The translations under genes were made by a program, and so were the position numbers. Shown here piece after piece: positions 7,961 to 18,199 of a DNA stretch of 22,050 bases (the stretch's first letter is position 1; each line of letters starts with the position of its first letter). The stretch is taken from assembly GCA_051453625.1 (NCBI GenBank), contig JBOZIK010000001.1:168038819-168060868 (forward strand), read 5' to 3'. The notes under the pieces are model-generated. The model did no database searches and was not told the DNA's origin. It saw only the letters and a list, made by a program, of their open reading frames with translations. Origin of the DNA: Welwitschia mirabilis. Its lineage: Eukaryota > Gnetophyta > Gnetopsida > Welwitschiales.

Positions 7961-8014
7961 CTACTAGAGTAACTTTAACTACTAGAGTAACTTTGACTAC
8001 TACAGTAACTTTTC
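7961..8014 (+). repeat. 18-bp tandem repeat, three units
   Basis: Three consecutive units of CTACTAGAGTAACTTTAA with one to four changes (7961-7978, 7979-7996, 7997-8014). Looser CTATAGTAACT copies flank it at about 7860-7895 and 8025-8040. Confidence 0.85.
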
Positions 8015-8270
8015 TATATTGATTTGCTATAGTAACTTCACCCAGACGAACATTCGATTTTATCTAAATTATGCCTAATTTTATGCCTTTTATCCTTAAC
8101 ATTCAAAAGTAGTTCAATTAATCATAAAACTTGTGACATGAGACCTGAAACACACTCTAAACAGTATGTTAAATAGACTATTTTGGCCTTATAACCTGCA
8201 GTGTGATGTAAATGCTCTCAGGCTACGTAGTATCGATGCTTTCTGCTACATGCTTAGACAGTGATTAGGG
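8015..8270. other. Unassigned AT-rich spacer, probably the rest of the LTR-like region
   Basis: No coding signal. It separates the short tandem repeat from the 3' side of LINE B. No clear poly-A tail or target-site duplication for LINE B could be fixed here. Confidence 0.35.
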
Positions 8271-8299
8271 TTATTTCTAATGGAGCGAATACTATTTTT

Positions 8300-9500
8300 A
8301 TAGACCCAAACTTCAATCAATTTTGTAATGTGCTCATAATTTTCAAATAAAGTTTAGAAATAGAGAAAACCTCATTTTGATTGTAATGTTGCATTTATGC
8401 TTTTAAAGGAGCCACAATCCAACGATGATTACATTTTTATCTTTATAGTTGTAAAAACTTTCAAGACCAAAATTAGAGGGTGGATTGATCTAAAGCAAAA
8501 CTTAAAATCTTTGGGTGAATAATTTATGAGGTACATCTTTTTATGATATTTTTTGTAAACCATATGAAATCTCTAACGATGTCATCTAATTATGTTTGGA
8601 AGCTTATTAAAGATGGAAAAACAACTAGCTAGGTAGACTTTCATGCTTATCAAATCAAACTTCATTAGAAGAATCTTTTCTATACTTGATAAAAATTAGT
8701 TGCACCACCTTAAAAGTCTTGTTGTTATTCTTTTGATGACGGATTTTAAATATTGATCATGTATTGTTCTATGTCAAGAGGAAGATCCAAGTAGAATTCT
8801 AGAAAAGTAGCTAATAAGCATTGCAATATTTTAAGAATGTCTTACCTCCTTTGCTCTAGAGTATTTGTTAAAAATATGTTTGATTTCTCCCAATTTACTT
8901 TTAAACCTTAAAAGAACAAAGTCTTTCAAATATTAAGATTTACGAATCTCAAGGGCACTTGAATATAAACATAAAAGGGTATCATCTACAAACTAAATGA
9001 TTGGATAAGATAGAGCAAGTTTTATGGTCATGATTTTCTGCTTTAGAACCAATCTAGCCAATGAGTGCATACCTAACATACCTAGCATAAATAATGCCAT
9101 AGAAAGAGGGTCCCCTTGATGCAAGCCATTGCAGCTATAAAAATAACTGTATCTCTTTGCATTTACCAAGTTTGATATTGAAATATAAAAGGAGATGATT
9201 TTCTAAGGGATGGGAAAAATTTTCACTCCTGTAGAACATGCTTTACGATACTCCATTGAATTATGTCAAACACTTTAGTCAAGTTCAACTTTAAAAACAT
9301 TACTAGTTTGTTTTTTTTATGATGCAAATGAATAATCTCATTATCTAAGATAATATTATCATAAATTGTATGCCTTAACACAATGCTAGATTAACATGGA
9401 AGGATCATATCTAGGAGTCATGGTTTTAGACACTTCGCTATGATTTTAGTGTAAATCTTGTAAAAAGCAACACAATGAACAATGGGCTTATAGTTTTGGG
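8300..9500 (-). pseudogene. LINE B reverse transcriptase, broken
   Basis: Motifs appear in the correct order on the minus strand. P-I-V-H-C-V-A-F-Y-K-I-Y-T-K-I-I (about 9482-9435) matches R-P-I-S-L-x-N-x-x-Y-K-I. L-K-L-N-L-T-K-V-F-D-I-I-Q-W (about 9295-9251) is the first catalytic-Asp block. G-L-H-Q-G-D-P-L-S lies at 9127-9101. F-V-D-D-T (8992-8978) is the catalytic Asp pair, followed by L-L-C. Then come a K-S block, a region aligning with Y-L-G-x-P-L, R-L-L-R-W, and D-F-I-W with H-P-K (about 8575-8515). This enzyme copies element RNA at the nicked target. Catalytic residues survive, but multiple frameshifts and stops abolish the reading frame. Confidence 0.88.
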
Positions 9501-10269
9501 GGTTGTTACCATCTTCTACTTTAGGAATAATAGTGTTACTAAAATGATAAAAGGTACCTTTATTAAAAGCTTCTTATACTTCTACATATACATCTTTTTT
9601 GATAATGCTCTAGTAATTTTGATAGAAATCTACCAAAAAATTGTCAAGTCTAGGAATTTTGTTTTTCTACATTGAATGAATAGCTTCTCAGATTGCTTCC
9701 TTTGTAATTCTCTTATTAAGATAACTATACTAGTTATTACTGATAACTCAACTAATAGGAGTGGCTTACAGATCTACTTCCTTCTTAATCAATAAGTTTT
9801 GAAAGCAACTAGTTAATTCTTTTATATTTTAACTATTGTCTTTCTAGTACATTTTAGATGCACTCTAGGTAACATTGTTTTTCTATTTATGCTTGTTAGG
9901 TATTTGGGAAAAAAATCTTTTATTGTTTTCCCTTTTTTGTAGTCATTGAATCCTTAAGCACTACTTCCAATAGGCATCTTTCTTACTTGGGATGTCACTG
10001 ATATGAGCCATCACGTGTTTTTTTAGTTAGAGAAATTACGCATTTGTTCATTCTAAGCCTGAATTTGGTGGAGGTCCTTCAAAATCTAATATTTATGTAT
10101 CTGAAGGAGTGGTTTAGGTAATTCTTTCACTCTATACAATCTTTGCTGAGGATCTTGAACTTTTAAAACAAGTAGAATGAGTGAGTGCGTTTTACTAGAG
10201 TGCTTCAAACTAGAGGTAGTAGTTCTATGAAATTTGGATCACCTATCTAAGAGTGCTGAAGTTGAAAAA

Positions 10270-11099
10270 GACTTTATCATTGAAACTTTTCCAAAGAAAG
10301 AATAATAGGCCTATGATCTGAGAAATACTAGGCCTTTTCTTATAGGAAGCAATGGAAGTAATAATTTTTGACTATGCATCTGTCTATTCTAGATATAAGT
10401 AAGTGAAATTCCTCTCTGAGAGTGATCTAGGTACATGAGGCATCATGTAGAATGAGGTCCTTGTATCTATGCTTAATAAGAAATTTTAAAAACATATCAA
10501 AAAATGGTAGATTTGGAATATTACCATATTTCTCATGGAGGCTAAGAATCTAATTAAAGTCATCCATTATAATATCTAAAGAATCCAATACTATTTGAAG
10601 TAGATATACCATCATGATATACTAGTATTAAGGCCATATAAATTTGTAACATAACTNNNNNNNNNNNNNNNNNNNNNNNNNNNNNNACAATAATTTAATG
10701 TCTAATTCTAATTGATAACCTCAATTATATCATGTCTTTAAAGCACCAGTAGATCTCCTTTGGTGTCAATACTAGGAACTGGAATCAAAAACCAATTGGG
10801 AAAAAACTTCTTAGTTTAACAAAATTTAGCTTTATTTCTTGTAGAAGATAAATAAAAACTAAATATTCCTTTAATAGATTCCAAATATGGGAATTTTTCT
10901 AATCATTTCTCAAGCCTCTATAATTTTATGATGCTATCATTGAAAAAAGAGCTGGGATTACTTATCAGTTTGGAGATCCTCCCTTGTTTTTTTCTTAATA
11001 TTCCCCTTTTGTATATTAAAAAAAACACTTGACAATATAGCATTTTTTTTACTTGGGCTTTTACCTTGTTCACTTGTGATGCGTCTTCACTTTCATGCA
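10270..11099 (-). pseudogene. LINE B endonuclease domain (EEP/APE-like), broken
   Basis: The C-terminal signature S-D-H-R-P-I lies at 10321-10304, preceded by S-R-I-D-R-C-I-V, both characteristic of plant LINE endonucleases; the Asp-His pair is catalytic. Upstream, I-D-T-K-G-D-L-L-V-L before a stop resembles the G-x-S-G-G-L-x-x-L-W segment, and L-H-E-K-Y-G-N-I-P matches the E-K-x-G-G stretch. The 30-N gap at 10657-10686 falls between them. The N-terminal W-N-C-R-G-L motif is not recognisable. Frame changes several times. Confidence 0.78.
10657..10686. other. Assembly gap, 30 N
   Basis: Short N run within the LINE B endonuclease; flanks are not repeated. Confidence 0.95.
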
Positions 11100-12259
11100 T
11101 CTTACTTATTCCTTCATCCTCATGCAGGTTTACTTAGGGTTGATCTACTTCTTTGCTTAGCTCTTCCTCTTAGTGCAACTCCTCATTTTCCTCCAGAAGC
11201 TACTGATATGGCTCCTCTTTAGCTAAAATGTCAAATTTATTTGCCTGCGATAGTAATGCAATGTTTGAAATTAAACTCGACTACTGTCTTATTTCCTTAT
11301 TCTTCACCTTCATTCTTGCTTTCTAATAGTAGTTTACTCCTTTTCATCATTCTCATATTTCTTGTATTTATCCATTGGCTTCACATTTTAAGCATTAGAT
11401 GGGGATGTTTACTATTTCTAGGTTGAACACTAATTCTCCCATTGCGTATCTAGGATGATCTTAGTAGCTATAAAATTTTTCAATTTCATGTATATAACTA
11501 TTGATGTTGAGGCTATTATTGCCATAAATCTATACTTATTTCCATTCAGATGAACTTATTCATAATATTGCCTAGCTGCTTAAAGAAATTAGGATGTCCT
11601 ATGTCTAGGTAAGGGTTTGAAATGTGAATCCATACTGGTATCTTTTCAAAAATATTGGCCTTGTTTGGAATGAATGAAGAACATTTTATGAGAGCTAATA
11701 TTTGTTAGGGGAAAAAATAAGATCTTCTTGAGAATACCTTATTCATATCCTCCTCTATTTCAAAAATTAAATGAATAAGACCATCACGAAGTGAGTTACA
11801 TATGGCCATGAAATTCTAGTTACATGAAAGTCTAACGTTTTCAAATAAGTAACAAGCCTTTTGAAGCTTATAACTTTCTTATTAGGCATTTTAGTGTATT
11901 CGCCATATTGATGGAACACTCTTGCCTAAACCTAAAGTCTTGATTTGGGAAGTTTTGCTACTTGCCTTCTCCCCAAAGACTCTGAATAGGTTCTGGTCCT
12001 TGCAAATTTACTTGTCATACTTTAACCTTTGCCTTGCCAGCCTCCCTTCTGTTCTTGTTATTACTACTAAAGGTTCTACTAACTTGAATGTCTTAAATCC
12101 ACTTAAGCCCATCCTTTTAGGTTTTTGTGGTTTGTGATACCATGATAAAAGACCTCCCCTAAGGGTAGAAAAACTAGCATGAGGTTGCAACACTTCTATT
12201 ATGTCCTTTTGGATCTCCAAAATAATCGCATTACCAAGAAGCCTATTATAACAACACAT
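11100..12259 (-). pseudogene. LINE B ORF1: DUF4283 and degenerate zinc knuckle
   Basis: An 83-codon open segment begins at ATG 12259, rich in basic residues (H-K-P-Q-K-P-K-R-M-G), as in ORF1 N-terminal leaders. After frame changes the minus strand gives E-E-D-M-N-K-V-F-S-R-R-S-Y-F-F, then E-K-I-P-V-W-I-H-I-S-N-P-Y-L (about 11650-11600) and F-F-K-Q-L-G-N-I-M-N-K-F-I, the central DUF4283 signature (W-I-x-I, then L-x-x-I-G). Further down N-I-P-I, a stop, and C-L-K-C-E-A-N-G (about 11400) is a zinc knuckle that has lost its His and last Cys. N-K-F-D-I-L-A-K-E-E follows, the usual ORF1 tail. The protein would bind element RNA. Confidence 0.8.
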
Positions 12260-12330
12260 AGTAAATGTGTTATTTGTTCTAGTCCTCTCTGATCTAATCC
12301 ACTCTACTATACTATACTCTACTACACTTC

Positions 12331-12519
12331 ATAAAGTAGACTTACAAAAGACAAGAAAAATATAGTGTGTTATGACATGCCACCTAAGGTGTAGCCTGTC
12401 TGCCACAAGAGTTAAGCGTCACACACTGCTTCTACCTATGAAACCCTTCTCTCTAAATCCTTCAAATCCTAAACCATAGCTCTTCTTATATCCTAACTTT
12501 TATAACCCTCTTTTGATAA
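12331..12519. other. Spacer between LINE B and the copia relic
   Basis: No gene. TCTACTATACTATACTCTAC (just left, near 12302-12321) is a short simple-sequence patch. The sequence may be part of the LINE B leader or of the lost copia 3' LTR. Confidence 0.35.
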
Positions 12520-13060
12520 TACATAAATAATTTAACACATTATCTCTTTATTATATGGTTCAAATGTACTTGACATCATGAATTTATTATCATAATGTTC
12601 AAAGGATAAATGGATTGTTATGTTGAAATATTTACCTTATCATCACAACTTGGATTTTTAAGATTCTTAATCATGAATTGGTTTTAATAATAGCTTATGG
12701 TAGGTTTCATTATTTTTAATTTGATACTATAGAATAAGAATCTATGTTCTACCTTTGTGTAAGATCTGACCACTATTAATTGCTTCTTGTTTTTTCACAG
12801 AAGTAGTAATCCATTCATATTAATAATATAATCTAATTTTAATGTTTTACTTTTAGTATCTTATGCCTCATATAAATTACGAAGATCTTTCAAAATTATG
12901 TTAGTACTCTTGTTTTTATCCATGAAAGTTTTCAATGAAGTTCTTGCATTTGGTTTAGAAAACATCGATGATAACCCAATGTATCTCATAATATAGCTTA
13001 AAACATGCATTGTAACACTCATATGATCTTCCATGAGTTACTTTTGAAAGTAAGCACTAT
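12520..13060 (-). pseudogene. Copia RNase H, broken
   Basis: Minus-strand fragments follow the family order. H-V-L-S-Y-I-M-R-Y-I-G-L-S-S-M-F corresponds to the A-V-x-x-I-L-R-Y-L-K-G-T segment. N-K-K-Q-L-I-V-V-R-S (about 12805-12770) corresponds to S-K-K-Q-x-x-V-A-x-S-S. K-Y-F-N-I-T-I-H-L-S-F-E-H (about 12630-12590) corresponds to T-K-H-I-x-x-x-x-H-F-I-R-E. RNase H degrades the RNA template after copying. The Asp of the central D-x-D block is visible only as F-M-D-K-N, and stops are common. Confidence 0.65.
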
Positions 13061-14110
13061 TCTTCTCAGATACTCAATATTGGACATAGTATTTGTTAAC
13101 TACAATAACACACCAATCACTTGCCTATAAGAAGTAGAATATCTAGCTTCCTTTTAAGTTCTAATCTAGAGTACGGATCTAAAGGAACTTTTATTGATCA
13201 ATAATCTTATAAACCATTGTATGTAAGTAAGTATGTGACATGCTTAATTTCTGTAAATTAAATTGACTCATCATATAATACTATTTAATTTTTAAAATAA
13301 TAATGTATTAGACTTTACCTGAATACCTCAAATTTAATAATCAATTTATTAGTAAGGTTCTTAATCCATAACACGTCTAGTCCCATAACCACTAACTACT
13401 CGTGGACATGAAAATCTAAAAGTATAATCCATACACCATTCCATTGGTGTGTGTAGATTGATTTAGTCCCTGGAAACATAGCACAACAACTATAAAGGAG
13501 GGCTCATTCTAGCCATTACGACCTTAATCCTCTTGGTTGGATAAAGGATTCAAGCAAATGTATCAGCAGCTTTATAAGAAATGACAGTCATTCAAGCATT
13601 GCAAGACATAGAATGATAAGGGGAGTTGCAAGCATAACCCGGAATGGCAATGTGATTGGTAGGTATTTCCTAATACATACATAGGTTGGGGAAATAGGCC
13701 TTATGTGTGCTAGATTAGTGATCGTGAGTGACCGAAGTAAGGTAACATTTCTAAATCTAACCTTAACAAAACATTTATGTAAGTAATGATATGAAACTCT
13801 TAGATCTTGTTTGAGGCTATATAAGAATGTTCATAGTTTTATTACTATACATGGATTTTTATTGTTTTATCATTAGAACAAAAATCCTTAGGAAGTTTTA
13901 TATAAATGTCTTATTCTAGGAATCCATATTAGACTATTAATTGATATATTTAAATAATATTTTATAACTCTAGATATTAGCTACAACAATTAAAAACCTC
14001 ATGGTAATGGTTCTCAAAGTAAGATGAAATATTTCATTATAATTATTTCGAAAATAGGTTATAAATATTATTTTGCTAATCTAGCTTTATATTACTTTAG
14101 CTAATCAAGT
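13061..14110 (-). pseudogene. Copia reverse transcriptase, broken and missing its catalytic Asp pair
   Basis: Y-K-A-R-L-A-K (about 14092-14070) matches the K-x-K-A-R-L-V-A-K-G start. L-Y-S-L-K-Q-D-L-R-V-S-Y (about 13823-13788) matches L-Y-G-L-K-Q-A-P-R-x-W. K-L-I-I-K-F-E-V (about 13348-13325) and K-V-P-L-D-P-Y-S-R-L match the K-x-x-L-x-x-x-F-E and P-L-D blocks after the active site. The Y-V-D-D motif expected between the second and third blocks is absent. In its place is the unrelated island 13359-13735. Confidence 0.72.
13359..13735. mobile_element. 377-bp island inside the copia RT, flanked by an 8-bp direct repeat
   Basis: AGTAAGGT occurs at 13351-13358 and again at 13736-13743, at the two edges of sequence that does not encode RT in any minus frame and is richer in G+C than its surroundings. 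No inverted terminal repeat is evident. On the plus strand 13497-13614 can be read, with stops, as G-G-L-I-L-A-I-T-T-L-I-L and V-S-A-A-L then E-M-T-V-I-Q-A-L, faintly like the RNase H of plant LINEs. The origin is unknown; insertion with a target-site duplication is one explanation. Confidence 0.35.
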
Positions 14111-14399
14111 TTTTCAATTTCTTAATAGAGACAAAGTATTACCTATGGAGTTAAAGGTTTTCATTAAATGTTGAACAACCCATAAAATGTCACAATTTTC
14201 CTCAAATCCATGTCTTCCAGTTGTGATTATTTAAGAAATACCCTTGTTGGCATCTTATGTAGCATCTTTTAGAAGTGTTCTGGATGATTTGTACCTTTTA
14301 GGACTGCTTTTTTTTAGGATTAACACCAATATATTCACCATAAAATTCTAGATTTGTGTCACTATCTTCTTCATGAAAGCTAATTTTTCTAACATTATT

Positions 14400-15130
14400 A
14401 TTAACCTTGTTATTAATATCATTTTTTCCTACAATGGTTCCGATGTTTTCCATCTAGCTTGAGGTTCTTCTTAGTAATAAGCATCCTATTTTCCATGTAA
14501 AGTCATGGAATGTTACATCCTAATAATAACCATTCTCTTTCCCATAGGATCCTAACCTTATAATCTTTCACATGGTCTATGTAATTAATGATAATTTTGA
14601 TCTTAGTTTTCACCTTAAATTTCAAACTATCATGGATATGAAAATATGATCTACATTTAAATATTCTAAAGTGATCAAGTTTGTGCTTTGAGTTATCATA
14701 TGCTTCTATCTCCTCTTGGCACACTGAGTTTAAATGCTTATATATATATATATATAATGTATGATGGATTTTTCTCACCATCTTAACCTCATATTTGCAT
14801 GTTTTAATATGTGCCTTTCTATTTCACATAATGTCCTATGCTTTCTTTTTGTTACACCATTTTGAAAATGGAAAATATGAAATTGTGCATTGCCTTTATA
14901 TCCCTTGACTTTTAAGTTCTTTGACGAATAGTTTCAAATCATAGTCTCATTATTATCTATTTGTAATTTAGCTATCTTCATTCCTTTTAGTTTTGAGTAG
15001 AGGGTTCCACAAAAAATTTTGAGATCTAAATCTTATGCTTCATAGGATATAAAATCATCTTGAAGAAATAGATAGTAGATACTTCTTCCCTGAGAAGTAA
15101 TTTTATCATGTGACCTAACATTTTAATGTA
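14400..15130 (-). pseudogene. Copia integrase, broken
   Basis: The minus strand gives Q-D-D-F-I-S-Y (about 15055), matching the F-x-D-D-x-S-R catalytic block, then L-Q-I-D-N-N-E, matching L-R-S-D-N-G-G-E, which carries the second catalytic Asp. F-Q-N-G-V-T-K-R-K-H-R-T-L (about 14870-14830) matches the Q-N-G-V-x-E-R-x-N-R-T-L signature. E-R-H-I-L-K-H-A-N follows. The open segment 14781-14503 continues with L-D-H-F-R-I-F-K-C-R-S-Y-F-H-I-H (family L-R-V-F-G-C) and N-Y-I-D-H-V-K-D-Y-K-V (family G-Y-x-x-x-x-K-G-Y-R). Integrase inserts the cDNA into the genome. Stops and frameshifts make it inactive. Confidence 0.85.
14739..14756. repeat. (TA)9 microsatellite
   Basis: Nine uninterrupted TA units within the decayed integrase; read on the minus strand they insert Ile-Tyr repeats into its open frame. 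Confidence 0.95.
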
Positions 15131-15200
15131 TAAGTTTAGAAGCCAAGTAGCCCTTCATTTTAAAGCCTTTGAAACAACAAGTCCTATTCAATTACCTATG

Positions 15201-16038
15201 GGACGTGAAATTAAATAATTTCATGGTGATGGTCTATAATGTTTATATCACATTTGTGATGAATACCTTATATTTAAGCTAGTGAAGGTTAACATCAATA
15301 TTAGAAGAAATGAATCAATTGTCTTTTAAAGGTAAATATTTAAAAATAGGATTTTACATATTTTAAGAGTTAAAACCTCATCACTAGATTTTTTTTAGAT
15401 TTTGACATTGACATTATTATGATCTTTTTCATAATAATCTTATAAAAAAATTCAACTAATTATGTGATAAAATGTAGATTTTCTTTTACATTAGAATCAT
15501 AAAATGAATTGTTAATTATGAGCGTATTTTATAGCATTTTATCATGTTACTCCTTATGAAGCTATAGTGTATAAAGTGCAATCCCTATCTCAAGATCATC
15601 CATTTTAGTAACTATCATTTAAAATTGTTAAATTGACAATATGGTAATGGCTAATGGGGAAATAAAACTAAAACAATATGTAATAGTTCCTCTTCTAATA
15701 GAACTATTAATGAGATGGAACAATAATTACTCACATGATTTCAAAGTATCGATTTTCCTTTTTTCCTCTTGAAAAAGAGTCATAAAGTCTATTAATTTTT
15801 ACATAGAAAATGAATTATGTACAAAGATGAGTAGATAAAAGTTGCCCCCACCCATGACTCAGAAAGGATTTCGACAAAACTTTAAAAAAAAAAGGAAAAG
15901 AAAAGAAAAAAAGAAGAAGAAGAAGAAGAAGAAGAAGAAGAAAAGAGCTCAAAACATGGAGTAGAGAAAGGCAGGGGTAATCCTTGACTACAAAAGTAGA
16001 ACATATTAACTGCACTTAAAACTTACTAATAAAGACAA
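15201..16038. other. No firm gene; possible remnant of copia N-terminal pol or gag
   Basis: The position upstream of integrase is where gag, protease and the gag-pre-integrase domain would lie, but no W-H-x-R-L-G-H, zinc knuckle or D-S-G-A motif could be read. Purine-rich DNA with a microsatellite occupies 15880-15950. Confidence 0.4.
15911..15942 (+). repeat. (AAG)10 microsatellite
   Basis: Ten AAG units inside a longer purine-only tract running from about 15883 to 15947. Confidence 0.95.
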
Positions 16039-16954
16039 GCTTAAACTTAAATATAAGATGTAAGATGATAGAGAGGATTTAGCTAGGATCTAAATCCATC
16101 TCGTGTATTTTGTCAAGAGATTCTCCCTATGCATGAATTGTATATTACACTAGTTTCCTTTTTGTCAAGGATGTTCTTAGCATTATTAATGCTAATTGTC
16201 TTCTTCAAGGCTTCTTACACCCTATGTCTATTCTTATCAATGTACCATAGTAGCACCAGTTCCCTATGAGATTTGATAATTTGATCCTGAGTTATGCTTG
16301 ATTGTATCTCTAAAGCTTGCAGTCATCCCTCCATTTCTTAATGGACTCAATCTCATTATATTAAGATTCTACATCTAACTCCTCCTACTCTTTTCTATTA
16401 CTAGAATTAAAACCTAGAGAGTAAGAAGGTTATTCTCTGTAGGGTGNNNNNNNNNNNNNNNNNNNNNNNNNNNNNNNNNNNNNNNNNNNNNNNNNNNNNN
16501 NNNNNNNNNNNNNNNNNNNNNNNNNNNNNNNNNNNNNNNNNNNNNNGCTTAAACTTAAATAGAAGATGTAAGATGATAGAGAGGATTCAGCTAGGATCTA
16601 AATCCATCTCATGTATTTTGTCAAGAGATTCTCCTTATGCATGAAGTGTATATTACACTAGTTTCCTTATTGTCAAGGATGTTCTTAGCATTATTGATGC
16701 TAATTGTCTTCTTCAAGGCTTCTTACACCCTATGTCTATTGTTATCAATGTACCATAGTAACACCAGTTCCCTATGAGCTTTGATAATTTGATCCTGAGT
16801 TGTGCTTGATTGTATCTCTATAGCTTGCAGTCATCCCTCCATTTCTTAATGGACTTAATCTCATTATATTAAGATTCTACATCTGACTCCTCCTTCTCTT
16901 TTCTATTACTAGAATTAAAACCTAGAGAGTAAGAAGGTTATTCTCTATAGGGTG
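16039..16954. repeat. 408-bp direct duplication around a 100-N gap (16447-16546)
   Basis: Bases 16039-16446 recur as 16547-16954. Lengths are identical and I count about 16 substitutions, mostly transitions. The left copy ends at the gap and the right copy begins after it, so this is most likely an unmerged contig overlap. Minus-strand reading yields an acidic, charged stretch (E-E-E-S-D-V-E-S, then E-I-K-S-I-K-K-W) that I cannot assign to a family. Confidence 0.9.
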
Positions 16955-17799
16955 GTAATTCTCACATTATATGAAATTCCTAGACAAATTAGATGAGCCA
17001 CATTTTTTGTTTGAGTAGTCTGTGTCTTCCTTATTCTTGTTAAGCTTATGGAAATTAGTACCAATTGAATTGTAAAAGTTTGAATTCTATTACATTTGGA
17101 AGGAATTAAGTTAGTGTTTAGTATTACCTCTAAAGTATTCATTCCCCTCACATTGGGCACTACCTTTTCTATCTGTTATGCTAGATGATCTGATTATGTT
17201 TGAGGCAGCTTTAGGATATCCCCTCATTTCCCTCTTAGACCTACATTCACTAAGTTATCCTATTGAGCTGACTGAGTTATTACCTCCTCTATCTAATCAT
17301 CCTATACCTACCATTACCCTGATTTCTAGTGTCCTTCCTACTTTAGCTTTGACTTTAACCTCTTTTTCTATTATTGTGCCTTTGAAAATTTCTCAATGAC
17401 TCTTCTCCATGTTGCTGGAACACCCTTCTCTATCGCACTAGTCATCTACCACTTACTCCTTGTTAATCCTAGTCCTAGCTCTTTCAACTCCCTCTCATAT
17501 AAACTTGTGTAGCCTTTTCAAATGCCATAAATCTTTCCTTTCCACCTTACCTCAAAGATTTTCTACAAATAAGTAAGATAGATTAATTTTACTTTATTCA
17601 TTATAGACCAGAATAAACTTAAAATGAAGATAATGAAGTTTCAAGTGGTTTCCATCTTTAAGAAGCTAGTGGTTAACAAATTCTATTGTCAAGTACTAAG
17701 TATATTATAATTTTTATTTTTTAATATACCCCTTACTGGTCTAAAGTACCTTTTACTCAAAGAACTTGTTTACATGATTGTATCCTATGAACATTGGGT
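16955..17799 (-). pseudogene. Unassigned; faint RRM-like segment, possibly another LINE ORF1
   Basis: On the minus strand at about 17565-17550 the sequence reads Y-L-F-V-E-N-L, stop, then G-K-V-E-R-K-D-L-W-H-L. This resembles the RNP2 start of an RNA recognition motif followed by its first helix (L-F-V-x-N-L, then L-x-x-x-F). Some plant LINE families carry an RRM in ORF1, and the position next to LINE C and the charged downstream sequence would fit. RNP1 is not recognisable. The 17178-17399 plus-strand and 16945-17160 minus-strand frames show no known motif. Confidence is low. Confidence 0.25.
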
Positions 17800-18199
17800 G
17801 GACTAGTTCCACATCTTTCCTAAGCCAATTACTTATACAATAAGCTGCATGATGATTTTCTTATCATCTTATAGTAAAGACAGTTTTCCATTTTTGATAC
17901 TATAGGTAGAATTGAATTTTGCTTCTCAAGTGCTTCCCACCAAATTTTCATAATCCATTGTCATAATTCTTCATTATTTCTAAATATTTTCTTATCCACT
18001 AGCTCAAAGTAAGGATCCTTATTCATAGTTTTTAAAGCTAAGAATTTACTAATCTTCCCCTACACATTCAATAAAATATATGCTAAGCTTTGTTGAGTGC
18101 CTGTATACATGACTTAATTATGGGCTACTTAAATAAATCATAATATCACATAAAAAACACTTCCCTATTGTATTCAATATCCCACTCTAAGTTGCCTCT

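Larger units (their letters stand above)
8270..12330 (-). mobile_element. LINE B: near-complete L1-clade non-LTR retrotransposon relic
   Basis: On the minus strand the sequence shows, in order, ORF1 with DUF4283 and a decayed zinc knuckle (12259-11100), endonuclease (about 11000-10300), reverse transcriptase (about 9500-8560) and the start of the C-terminal region. About 4 kb is preserved, close to the span of a plant L1 minus its C-terminal zinc-binding/RNase H part and tail. Stops and frameshifts are frequent in every domain. One 30-N gap lies in the endonuclease. It is in the same orientation as LINEs A and C. Boundaries at both ends are estimates from where protein similarity fades. Confidence 0.85.
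12520..15200 (-). mobile_element. Ty1/copia retrotransposon relic: integrase, RT, RNase H
   Basis: On the minus strand the order is integrase catalytic core (about 15130-14790), its C-terminal part (14781-14503), RT (about 14100-13080) and RNase H (about 13060-12520). Integrase before RT is diagnostic of Ty1/copia rather than Ty3/gypsy. Gag, protease and both LTRs are not recognisable. The RT is interrupted by an unrelated island (13359-13735). Stops are very frequent. Confidence 0.8.

Noticed and set aside
7961-8014. Short regular repeats considered as a CRISPR-like array
   Set aside because: The units are contiguous with no unique spacers, and the context is a plant LTR-like region.
9475-9675. 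Plus-strand hydrophobic frame
   Set aside because: Antisense to well-ordered RT and linker sequence of LINE B.
15815-16015. Minus-strand frame with a poly-Leu core resembling a signal peptide
   Set aside because: The Leu run is simply the (AAG)10 microsatellite read on the other strand.
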